A stretch of DNA of 64,000 nucleotides, from assembly GCF_024763615.1 (NCBI RefSeq), contig NC_077223.1, forward strand, positions 9,362,001-9,426,000. The letters run 5' to 3'. Position 1 is the stretch's first letter, and every line of letters begins with the position of its first letter. Positions 48,081 to 60,500 of the stretch are shown one piece after another. This stretch comes from Phlebotomus papatasi. Lineage: Eukaryota; Arthropoda; Insecta; Diptera; Psychodidae. The position numbers and the translations under genes are program-made. The notes below the pieces were generated by a model. It saw nothing but the letters and a program-made list of their open reading frames with translations. It made no database searches and had not been told where the DNA came from.

Positions 48081-49861
48081 ATTGGCTACTTAAGTTTCTG
48101 AAAAAACACCAAACCAAATCCAGAAGAAACATTTATATTGAGATATTCAAGCTTCAAACTTGAGGTTAAGTCATATAGTTTAATTGGTTTAATTGCAGTA
48201 ATTTCTCAGTAAGCAAAATTTCTACTAATATTAAGTGTTAGGATTATTAAGAACTATTAAACTAACAGGTTTCCAAAAATCACAACAATTGCTTGTTATT
48301 TAGAAATTCCACATCATCTTCAGGAACTAGGTCAAACTTTAAGTGTAAAGACCGTTTTAGAAAATTATCCATAGACTTATAAGTTCCATTACTGCTGCTT
48401 CAGTGTTTTTAGTTAATACTTTCTAGATTTCGCTCCTGAAGTATACATTTATGCGTTAAACACTCTAAAAGGATCGAATTGAAGAAACTTTTAATGAATT
48501 ACTAAAGTGATTCTTGTGAAAGGGTCTTCGGTAAACCTTTTATTTTTATTTAGTGAATGTATTGTTTATTAACAAAAACTCTAAATTAAAACTTTTAGGA
48601 TACGCCCCTCTTATTAAAATTTATATCCATATTGAAGCAAATTGTTTATACGGAGGAAAAACTGTCAAATATGGACATAAATTTCTCTAGGGGGTCCCGG
48701 GATAATGCATATTTTCGAGACCGAAGACAATCGTACCAAATAGGTTTATGCACCAAGAAAATTTGCATATGCGCAGGGATTTTCCCTCAAATAAATTACA
48801 GACACGCCGCAATATATGCAAAACTTTTTTGAGGCCAATTTTTATCGTTCATGCCCTAGATACACTTGCGACATAAGCCGAGAGACAGCTTAAATTATAA
48901 TCAAAATAATGATTTGACTAAATTCCCATTAGTTTAACACTAACTATTCCATTTCTCGCTTTAAGCCGAGAGACGGATTAGTGAGAAACTGATGAAAATG
49001 TGACTGATCAGTATTTTTGATTATAATTACGTCAAGCCGTCTTTCGGTTTCAGTCGTAATTGTATCTAGGGCATAACTGTTCACAAGAAATGCTTTTTCT
49101 AATTTACTTCGTCTAAGAAATTGGGATACTTTTAGGGTTATTTCAAAAATAATTTCACAAATTAGCTCCCAATGGTAGGCAAACAATCATAATTGTGTGT
49201 GCATAATACCGGGATTCCCTGTTTTGATTAGAAAAAGACAATTGTACAAAGAAAAGAATAAGGAAAAATAAATAAAATTATGTTTATGAATTTAATCATT
49301 TAAGTATTTATCCGAAAACAGAAGAATAGTGCATAAGAAAATTTTAGAAATATAATTATCGTACAATTTTCTAGAACATTTCAAGTTCTTTTTTTAGCTA
49401 TTAATTTTTTAACACAATACGCAATCGCTTTCATCTTATCTTTGTTTGGTTTCTTATCTTATTGTTTACCTGATTATTATTATTAATCGTGTCGAGGCCT
49501 AAAATCAAGTTTGTCTTACTCAAGAACTGACCACGTCAATGACAAGGGGACTTGCCGACACAAATCCCTTGTTTCGTATGAAGCAGGGGACAACGAACAA
49601 ACACAGAAATGGAGCAAGGAAGGAACCTCCACGTGTATTTAGGGCTTTTTCGGAACTAAATCAGTACTCCTGTACAATCCCCGGGACTGACTGATTCTTC
49701 CACCACAAGATTTAAATTGAGTGTCAAAAACACGCGAATACCTTAACCACAAAGCTTACCTGATGAAGTAGTTAAGATGAATCTTTTGGCATACTTGCAG
49801 GAGAATTTGCAGGCCTGCAGTCACCCAAAGTCCCCAAGAATTGACCATTGAAGCAAAAGTA

Positions 49862-50105
49862 ATGGCTCCGAAACACCTTTTAGATTAGGAAAATTTCATG
49901 AAATTATTATTATTATTTGCATATGTCTATCTTATTCTTTTATACACCAAATTCGACTGAGCTAAATTGAATTTGTTGTGATATTTAAAAGAAGAAGAAG
50001 AAGAATGCGAAAGAATGAGATAGTCATTTTCAAAACGTATGAGAAAGAAAAAGATTTGAATTTCGACTTCATGAAATTTTCCTGATCTAAAAGGTATGCC
50101 GGATC
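49862..50105. mobile_element. 'GGAAAATTTCATGAA' palindromic MITE, isolated copy
   Basis: Same ends and arms as the Medea intron 3 cluster (GGCTCCGAAACACCTTTTAG ... CTGATCTAAAAGGTATGCCGGA), shortened left arm. Confidence 0.7.
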
Positions 50106-51553
50106 CATTAATAATTTTAGTGAAATTTGCCATCATTATTCCTACGCCGGATTTACGTCTTGATTTGACCCACATCAAGTTGATTTAACAGCTTATCACT
50201 GCTTTTAAGTAATCTCTTCAGCTCCTTCAGCTACAACAAATTCCTTGATTGATTGAGAAGAGTTTCTTCAATCAATCATGTGCGTGAGATAGATTTATCT
50301 TCGTTGTTTTGCATCGTGTCTGTTTTGAGAGCCTCTCTATATAAGGAAGAACGCATTTCATCATTCCCATATGAATAAAATTAGCATATAGAGATGTCTC
50401 TTTCAGGAAATAACTATACAAGAGATTGTCTTCAAATATTGCAAATACTCTAAGGTACGGAGAGTACTAAATTCAAATTGCACAGTGATTGTATTTGCAA
50501 GCAGAAAAGTCTTGGCCTTCGGTATTCTTCTGATGGATTGTAATTGAGCGGTGTTGAGGAATAAATCAGAGAATTTTAATTAAAATGAATTGACGATGAA
50601 ATTGAATGCGTTTGATGAAATTGAAAGGAATTGCTCTAGTAATTTACACACAGATAAATCAGATGATGAATAAAATATTAATTGAAATTTTTCACATGAA
50701 ATCATGTATTTCATGTTTCATTAAAGAATCATGCAGGTAAATGTGATCAATCGGATCAATTGTAGATGATTCTTTGAGATTTTTTGGTGCAATTGCGAGA
50801 TTGTGGTGTGCTATTTGTGTGCGATGGAGATGTAATTAGGGGGCATTTAGCACTCAATTTTATTGCTCGAACTCCATGGAGAGAGCAATTATATTCAATC
50901 AATTCTGCGCCCAATGTTTGGTATTTCTTTGGAAATCAGACGATTTCCAGAGACATTGCGTTGCTTGTTGATCCGTTTGCTACCACAGCTACAGGCCAAA
51001 CGGTTAGAGATATCGACTTGGGGTCTTCAGAACATCATCTTGAATTATTTCAAGACATACTGCTTCAAGTTGTTAAATGAATTTAGAACAGTGTTTTGTA
51101 TCGTTTAAAATTGACCTTGAAATATTTTTTCAAGGTTATAGGTTAAATAAGCTCTAAAGAGCTTATTTCTCAGCCGATTGGGGCAAGATTAGATTTATAG
51201 GAAAGGTCTTTGAATCCTTGACAAGTCTGAGTCAGTTAAAAACGGTTGAAATCTTTCGCCTACCGGTAAACCGGGTTTGCAGAAAAACTTTATCAACCTA
51301 GACAAACAACGGAAAACCACTCTTAGGGTATACCATATGAGTCAAAAAGTTCCAGCGTTCTGCAAAGCTGGGGTACCTTGTCACTCCTTTTTCCTGATTA
51401 TAAGCTCTTTTTCGGTGTCGATGATGTCTGTGGTCATGCTCAAATGACCACTGATTTGATTCACTGAATAATTGAGGAGATAATTGATCAATCAATAAAG
51501 TGGCGTGTATTTTTTACAGCCACTGTTTATCCTCCACTTCTTTTTGCCAAACA

Positions 51554-54500
51554 ATGTCAACATTCATTGAAGATGATGAGGCTGGTACCTCAACCATGTC
51601 CGGAGGTGCCTCGACAAAGGCATCAGCTGAAGGTGAGGAAGATGGAGGCGGAGAATTGCTCGAGTACGAGAGACAAATGCTAATTGATCTGCATCATACT
51701 GATGGATTGGTAATTTGTGCAAAGTGAGTGGGAGATTTATTAACAATCAGCAGAGGTGCAATTGATCAATATTGTATCTCAAGGAGGACAAAAAATCATC
51801 TTTCTCTCAAGACATTCAAATCTGTTGCAATTAAATTTTGTAGTTGTAGTTGTACTCTTTTATAGATCAAGCACAAGGGGTTAATGGTCAGAGAATTTTA
51901 GCTCAGGTTGAAGAAAACAATATTTTTTCAATCTTCTTGCATTAACTTTCAAGGATGTAATATTTAATTAAACAAATTATCATCTTTCAGACATAATTTT
52001 AGGCCACGCCCACTTGATGAATATGCTTAATTCAAGTTAATAATTTTCCTTTTTATTGTTTTTTTTCACTCTTTTTAAAGGGATATTGTAACATTTCAGG
52101 GACAAAAGGTACTTCCTTCAATTTGATTAGAATCCTAAATGGTCCTATCTCTATTAAATAAGCCACGCCCCTATAATATTTTCCGTCAATATGTTATTTT
52201 TCCTGGGAAAATTTATACTTTATTAATTAATCCTTGAAATCCTTAAAATTAATTGATTAATTCAGTTTTATTAATTAATTAATTTTACGTCTGTGGATTA
52301 CTTCATGATTGATCTAATGATGAAAAGCATACAGAAAATCCCAAATCACGAATTAATTCACAAAGAAGGCGTGGCCTAAAATGACTTATGGATGAAGATG
52401 ACTCAGGAAATCTAATACTACTTCCTTGGAAAATAAGGAATTGAAAACTAATTACAATATTGACAATAATGCCAAAATTAATTATTTCCTTATTGTTTTG
52501 AAACTTAATTATTTAAATCCAAGATACTATCAACATTGTAACTTATACCGTTTCTACAATATTGTTACGATTCTGAGGATGAGGTAGAAGCTACCATCTC
52601 CTCGCAACCACCCACAAATGACTTGTAACAGAAGGAGGGGCAAAATGAGCTCCCAGATCCAAAAAAAAAACACCAGAGTTCCGCTTGTAGACTTTTATTA
52701 AATTTCATTTAAACATTTTTCTTTAATCCCCGGGGGCCAGAACACCGGAGATAAGGGGGTTCTTCCCCACAAAAACATCCTCGTACGAACCGGGGTGGAC
52801 CTTTCCGGGATTACCCAAGAACAAGCCTTGGAAGATCCCGAAAGTCTATTCAAACTCTCGAGTGCAACTCAAAACTGTAAAGTGAAATATTTCACTTTCT
52901 TATGTTTGCGATTGTATATGGGTTAGGGTAAATTAAGCTAATTCAAAACCTGCTCCAAATGGAAATTTTTCGCTACTCCAAATGGAAATGTCATTGTTTT
53001 CATGATAAATACAGTACTAAATTACTATTTTTATAAATTTTCTATACCTCAGTTTCATTATTTAGTTAATTTTGCTTCAAATAAAGCGAAAATCCATTCA
53101 TATTCACAAATTTTATTTTGGTAATTTCACAGAAAAATTAAAAGTGTACCTTTTCACCATCGAATTTTTAATAGATCGACCATCTTTTTCAATGAAAAAC
53201 ACAATGAGGTGAATGTTGTTTATTCGTTTTGTTTAACATTTATGTCATATTTCTGGCTAATTTTAGTTAAATTAAGTGCTAATCTTTATTGTTAACGGTA
53301 CGTGAAGTTTTCAAATGAAACAATCACCTATTTCGTGAACAAAAAGGGTTTTTCTGAAGTGTCTGCAAATGCTTTAATAGGAAACCCCGCAAATTAAATT
53401 AATTTATTTAATTAAATTAAATTAATTTTTTGGAGAGATTTTTTTATTGTTTTATATGTGAAAGGTGAAAAGGCCAGGAATAAGAACAAATCCTGCACTC
53501 AGGAGCAACTCAACACGCTTTTGGATGCATTTCGTCGCGGTTTCACTTACACGTTCGTCTCCAATTAGAAACTTTCCTTTGTCTCCATTTGGATTAGTAT
53601 GTTTCCAATAGAAGCATTTTACGCTTGGGTATTTTTCTTGTATTTAAGAAGTTTTCAAATTATATCTAAAGAATTTTCACTAAACAGTAACATTCTAGAA
53701 GTGTCAAGGAGCATATATATGTAATTATCTTCAGAAAAAATATGAACTTAATGTGTTAAATCTTTTGTCAAAGTTAAAGGGTTTGGAAATGGTTTTGAAT
53801 TAGGACATTTACCCTACTAGCAAGAATTTTAAAATTAAAGCGAAAAATCGCATATAAAATAAAATCGTAACAATATTTAGAAGTAAACACAGCAGGTGTG
53901 TGAGACAACTTCATGGTAAGCTACTCCACTGAAAAATGAAAGGCGGAAATCTCATTCATGAACACTTTTTAGTACATGACTGTACTCAAGTGCTTCTGCA
54001 TTATCGTCTTATATTTGTATTGGTTCGTGTCACGACTAATAGGTGGTTTTAAAACATGACGTTGACTGGGAAAAGCAGTACTGGAACCAACACAAAGAAA
54101 AGTCAATAACTCAGAAGCACTTGAGAACAGACATGTACTAAAAAAAATGTTCAGGAAAAAGATTTTTCTTTAATCCAGACCTGAATTAAGGTTTAATTAA
54201 TCCCTAAAGATGGGCATTTTTTAAGGTATCAACGGTAAGACCCCTTACTCGATGTCAGTTGTTCCATTTGCAACGCCCAAATATTTTTTTAAATTATTTA
54301 TTTCTTTAATTTTATGATCCAGGCATTATTGTACTCATTGGATATTTCATTTTGCTACAATTTTTCATTTGTTGTTTTTTTTTTGCTTAACTCTGTTGTT
54401 GCTTGATCTTTCCTATCTTGAAATTTCTTTCTTTCTAATTGATAGTGTTATTCCATTGGAAAATGAAAAGAGGATATATTTTTCCTGAACATTTTTTTAG

Positions 54501-57500
54501 TACATGGCTGTTTTCTAGTGATTCTGAATTATCGACTTACTTCGTGTTGGTATCTGTCACGACTGTTTGGTTGTTTTGGAACACAATGGAGACTGGGGAA
54601 AACAATCGTGACAAGAACCAACACAAAAAGTCGATAATGCAGATGCATTTAAGAACAGCTGTGTACTAAAAAAAAATATTCAGGAGAAAGATTTCCTCTT
54701 TTTATCCTTCTTTGGCATGGGCCTCCCGACATTCATTTTTCCATACGTTTTTGCATAGAGGCACTGAAGGCTAATGGCAAGTTTTTTCCTAAAGAGAATT
54801 GACTTATCAGTCTGATATATATCAAAATTGTGCATTAAAAGCTGTCTAAAAATATATATTTAATAATGTTCGACGAAATAATACAAGAATTAGTAGCAAA
54901 TTTGTTTAAGTCGCGGTGCAATATCTGCAACATTTTTACAAGGAAAAGTGAAAAATAGTTTCACTTTTTATTAGGTTTTATGGGCCCCTGGTTCTTATCT
55001 CGACTGTTTTCCTTAGTTCTCAGCATCGCTCTTGGCTTTGGGGGCTTCGGCCAGGCTCCTGGAGGACTCCTGGTTCCGAGAGCTCATTCGAGCCAGCTTT
55101 CGCGTACTCTTTTTGTCAGGGATGTTGTAATCTACAACTCCCTTCCACTGCGCGTTAAGACGTCGCAGGCCGGCATTTCTGGTGCCTTTCTGTTAGGGTA
55201 GATTTTCTTTGTTTCTCTTTTTTTCTCTCTCTCTTCTCTGTATAAATTTTTCTGACTTAATCTTGTTCTCATTTTCTTTTGAATTTCTTGTACATTTTGT
55301 CCTATCTAATCAGACATTGTAATAGGGACGGACCCTAATTATGTTTGATTTAAAACAAATAAATAAATTCAAATTCAAATGATGACAGGAATCAATTCAA
55401 AGAAAAGTCAATAATGCAGATGCAGAAGCACTTAAGAACAGCGAAGTCCTAAAAATGATCATCTTTTTTAGTACTTTCCTATTCTCAACAGCTTCAGCAT
55501 TATCGACTTTTCGTAGTGTTGATTCCTGTCACGACTATTCTAGAACACAACGAGTTCAGTCGAGACAGAAAGTAAAACAAAGAAAAGCCGATAATGCCAT
55601 AATGCTGAGATGATTGAGAACAGTAAAGTACTTTACTGTTCCCAACAGCTTTAGCATTGTCGACTTTTCTTTGTTTTTCTTTCTGTGTCGACTGATCTCC
55701 CCAATCTTCTAGAATACCAACACAGGAACCAACACAAAGAAAAGTCGATAATGCAGAAGCACTTGAGAACAGTAAAAGTGCTAAAGAAAACACGTTCATT
55801 TTTTCACTGGAATAGCACCATTATTTTTTACTTCTTTTATTTTTTTTGTTTGCTAAATATTTATTAAAATAGTTTCCAATCTTTCTCTTGGATCAATTCA
55901 ATGGATAAATGTTGGAAAATTATATTTTCCAATGCAACATTTTTGAGTGTGAGCCTTGTCCCCTTGGGAGTGCGAATTAATCAATTGTCCAATTTAATTG
56001 CTTGAAAGACTGGACTCCGTGTTAGTTGCACGAGACATTGAGATTGATGCAACTATTTCAGGGGAATCCACTACAATCGCGTGCTATTGGGGCTCTTGGG
56101 GGCACTCTGTGATCCCGCCAATCTTGTCATTGTGATGAATTGTTCGGAGAGTGAGGAGAAGTACTATCGCGGTAAACTCAATTCGCGCCATGTGCATGAA
56201 TCAGCCACGAATGCCAAGGAGAGGGAAAAAGTCTACCTCGAGGGGGGAATTCATTTTATTACGACACGAATTCTCGTGGTGGATCTCCTGAAGAATCGTA
56301 TTCCCATTGAGATGATCACGGGAATTGTGGTGTTGCGAGCTCATATGATCATTGAGTCGTGTCAGGAGGCTTTTGCCTTGAGATTGTATCGTCAGAGGAA
56401 TAGGGAGGGTTTTGTTAAGGGATTTTCAAATAGTGCTGAATCTTTTACATTTGGCTATGGACAGGTCGATAGGGTGATTAATAATTTGTATGTGGAGGAG
56501 ATGTTTGTCTGGCCGAGATTTCAATCGCTCATTCAGGCAACACTGAAGAAATATGAGCCGGTTATTGTGGAGTTTCATGTGCCAATGAGTCAGAAGATGA
56601 CGTCAATTCAGGCGGATATCCTGGATATTATGAATTATCTGGTGAAAGAGGTCAAGAGGATCAATCCTCATATTGATATGCAGGAGATTACCGTTGAAAA
56701 TTGCGTTACTAAAAAATTCCACAAGATCCTGCAGTTGCAACTTGATACGGTTTGGCATCAGTTGAGCCAACAGACAAAGATGTTGATATCTGATTTGAAA
56801 GTCCTGAGATCTCTAATGATCTCTACGATCTATCATGATTGCATTTCCCTCTATGCAACACTGAAAAAATACAAATCAGCCGAGTACGTGATGAATAGCT
56901 CAGGATGGGGTATCCTGGATGCAGCTGATCACATGTTTGAGACAGCTAAGAAGAGAGTTTTCAATGATAAGGAGGAATTTGAGCCAGAATGGGGCGCAAA
57001 ATGGAAGAGTCTGTCGGAGATTCTCAGAGTTGAGATTCCCAATGATATTAAATTGAATGTAGGGCATAGAAAGAATAAATCAGCAGTAGTTTTGATCCTC
57101 TGTCAGGACAATAAAACCTGCTATCAACTCAATCAGTATCTCTTGCTCGGAGCTGAGCGGTGTCTCTTCCACATGGCTCTGCAGAATGATGTTAAAGTTG
57201 TGAAAATGGCTAAAAACTACCAGGAAATGATCGATAGTAAGAATATAATCCTGGAAAAAGTTAAGCTCCAAGGAACACAGAAACCCGAAGTTGTTGGCGT
57301 GAGTGATCCAGAAGAGTTACAAGGGGAAGTTGAGGAAGATCCAATGGATACTTACCAAGCTTCATATACCATGACAATGAGCCTGGAAGAAGATCCGACT
57401 GAAGATCTCGATGTAAGTACTCAGATGGAAGTGGGGAAGTTTTCTCAGCTTCCAGCAGCGGAACGAACAACTTCAGTGGCCAAGCCAATTGTCTGCATTC

Positions 57501-60500
57501 AAACATTCAAGTCTGACACGAATGATCCACTGTCGCTGGAGGCGACTCTGCGTGAGCTGGATCCACAGTATGTGGTAATGTTTCACTGCAATGTGACTGC
57601 CATTCGACAGTTGGAAGTGCACGAGGCGAGGCTGAGGCGTGAGATTGAGAATCGCATGAAGGTGTTTTTCCTGCTGCACGCTCAGACCATTGAGGAACAG
57701 AGCTACCTCACTAATTTACGTCGAGAAAAGCAGGCATTTGAACATCTCATCGACACCAAAAAGGTCAGTCAAATTACTCACATTTTTCCACAGCAACATT
57801 TTATACTTATTTAAATTTATTACCAAATATTTTGCTTCTAATGTTCTTGACATGGAGGTTTTTGGGAAATTCAAGAGCGTGGGAAGATAAGAGTTACAGA
57901 AAACCACGAAGAAGTACTGCTAAAACTGTTAGGAAATCTCAAAGTTCCAAATTAGACATTATTCCGTTCCGAATTACCCCATATTTCCCTACACTACTGA
58001 GAGAAATCCGAAAAAGTTAAAATAACATTCCGGAAATGTTTATTTTACCCTGTGCAGTATTGATCCGAAATCGGTGTAAATATTATGCTTTTTAAGTGTA
58101 TTAGGTGTTAAAGTTACCCTTTTTCATGCTAATTTTACCCTTAAAAAGGTGTAAAATTAACATTAACCCATTCAGTCAATGTACCAGAAATACTTGAGAT
58201 AGAATGTTCATATTTTCGAATTAGTTTTCTACAGATTAATAGATGAATTTTTTGAAAAGAAAAAAATTTACCTCATATGGGGCCACGGGGAGCCCCTATC
58301 AAACACACGTCTTAACGGTCACTGAATTTAAATTCTTTAGACATTAATTCATTACAAACTCTATTGATTTATTTACAGTAACTGTTCAAGAAAACAATTA
58401 GGTAACTAGAATTCAAATCAGGACAGAGGAAAGAGGCCAAATTTAACAAATTCGACGGGATGTCGTATTTTCCGTCCGCCATTTTGAGCAAAAATTTTGC
58501 ACGAACTTCCGCGAAGCGAGAAAAGAACAACAAAATGTATTTTCATCTCTGTCGGACTATTTTTTCCAAGTAACTGAAAAACTAAAGTTACTAAAAATAC
58601 ATTCCTGACTTCAATTTGGATAAAAATTGCCCAGGAATAAATCATCTAAAATCACTCAATTTGCGTATGATGTATAATACCATGGTAAGGAATGGGTTAA
58701 AAAGGTGTAAAATTAACATTAAAAATTTTGATATATTTTTACACCTAAAAAGTGTTAAAATTATGAGGAAAAAAAGTTAATCGCACCCACATTTTTTTCT
58801 CGAGTGTACTCTCTGAACCGAAGTTACTAGAAATTTAATCATAAATGATATACCAATTATCTCGTACAACACACCATTTGAACTTAATTCGAGACACTCC
58901 AAGTGTTCACAGCCGGAGTTCTCCCAAGAGAAAATATATTCGAAGATTAATTTCGAAAGTCAAAGAATGATGTTTACTTGTCAGCATATTTGGCAATTTT
59001 CACTTTATTGTGGGGAAAGTCAAAGCAACGAGGCTCATACAACCAGCTTCTTACTCTGGTGCCTCTGGTACTTTAAAAATTCTTATAATCTCGCTTGAAT
59101 TTTCACCACGAAAATTCAGTTTAATTTTTACGAACACCAATGACATTTTTGTTAATATCGAAAGCTATTTAACTTTTAGCCGAGACACATTTGGAGAATC
59201 AAACTCTGGCTGTGAGCACACCGAATTTCCCATTTCTGAAAAATTTGGATTTTGTGACACTTTGATTTAAATATGAGCTGTGTCTGGAAGATGCTCAGAA
59301 ACACTTAAAAGAACCTAAATAAGAGCCTAAAAGAGAAAATAAATTTAAAAAAAAATGACTTGAAAAACATATTTCCACAAAATTCCTACAAGTTTGTGCT
59401 AACAAAAAATTTTCCTAACAAAAACATGTTCGTTTCCCCATATTTTGCCCCGAACTTCCTCTTTTTAGCAATGTTTACGTACTTTTTTCTTAGTTTCCTT
59501 TTTAAATTTGTTCCATAAAAATGAGCTATTACGGTGCTTAAGGAAAATTTTACCTTTTTCTGCCACATTTTTAACCACTATCCTCACCACTTTGATAGAA
59601 TTTACGAAAGATTTTAACAAAATGAACAAATGAAAATCTAATAAAAATTAGAAATTTGTTTTAACGCTTTTAACCATGTAGAGGAAGTGCTTGTAATTTC
59701 GAACACTGTGCATATAAGCTACAATGTCCCAAGTTTGAAGTGCAATATTTGCAAGTTCCAAGTTTTAAGGAGAGGATACGGCCTTAAGAGAGCTAATTGA
59801 TAAAAATGGATGGTCGAAAAGTGGGAAGAGGTTTCAGAGAAATTGCCGCTTTTCGGCCACTCCAAATCAAGATCAAGGTCAAATCGGAATCGTCACGAAT
59901 GGGACCTATGTCAATGGATAGTCATTGCTATAGTTAGCAACTTTTGTTCTGAGACCAATGTTCTAAAAGTTATAGTGCATAAACACTATTTCTTAGAAGG
60001 AAGAATGATCAAAAGTGTATAGGCGCTAGTTCATCTCTATACAGAGATGGGCCAGGACCCAGGACGGTAACCGCTGGGAGTCCATGTAACAAGGCCTTTA
60101 TCCTTCCGATAAATCACTGTTTTGACAAAGAATTACGCAAGAACTGCTAAAGTGATCTTAATGAAATTCGGTATAGGGTCAGTGTATGACTTAAACTTTT
60201 TATTTATGCATACCACCCCCTTCAACTACCCTCCGTTTTGGTAGCCCCCATACAAAATGAGAACATTTTTTCTTATAACTCCTTTCTAAGAAGAGGTAAA
60301 AAGCAGAAATTCGACATGAGAACAAAGCTTAGGGAAGCTAAGGGAAAAATACGAATCAACCTTCAAAGGCTGATTCAAAGATCACTAAGGTTTCATTTCA
60401 GAATTAAAAAGTAAAAACGATAGCTGTTTCCGCTTTTTCATGTAAATTAATAAATGAATAAATAAATCTTAAAGTTTCTTAATAATTAACTAAGGTAAAG

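Larger units (their letters stand above)
46701..51553. other. Pickpocket/mei-9 divergent intergenic region
   Basis: No gene recognised. Contains a (TTTA)n microsatellite at 47066-47090, a palindromic MITE at 47846-48080, GCCGAGA palindromes at 48870-49065, a GC-richer stretch at 49490-49760 that could be part of an old LTR element, and a 'GGAAAATTTCATGAA' MITE at 49862-50105. 50860-51060 carries the CGAACTCCATGGAGAGAGCAA and CAAACGGTTAGAGATATCGA blocks also seen near 15,660-15,800. Confidence 0.5.
51724..56061. other. mei-9 intron 1
   Basis: 4.3 kb. 51,780-52,550 is AT-rich with nothing assignable. 52,565-52,880 is GC-richer (TGTTACGATTCTGAGGATGA start, CCCCGGGGGCCAG, CCGGGATTACCC) and might be a solo LTR. 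53,930-55,800 is filled by one palindromic MITE family and a non-LTR fragment (separate entries). Confidence 0.5.

Noticed and set aside
52565..52880. Solo LTR
   Set aside because: It starts TGTTACG and is GC-richer than the surroundings, but I found no matching CA end, target duplication or second copy in the window, so it is only mentioned within the intron entry.
59810..60022. 70-codon plus-strand frame in mei-9 intron 2
   Set aside because: No homology, no splice context and an intronic position between two well-supported mei-9 exons.
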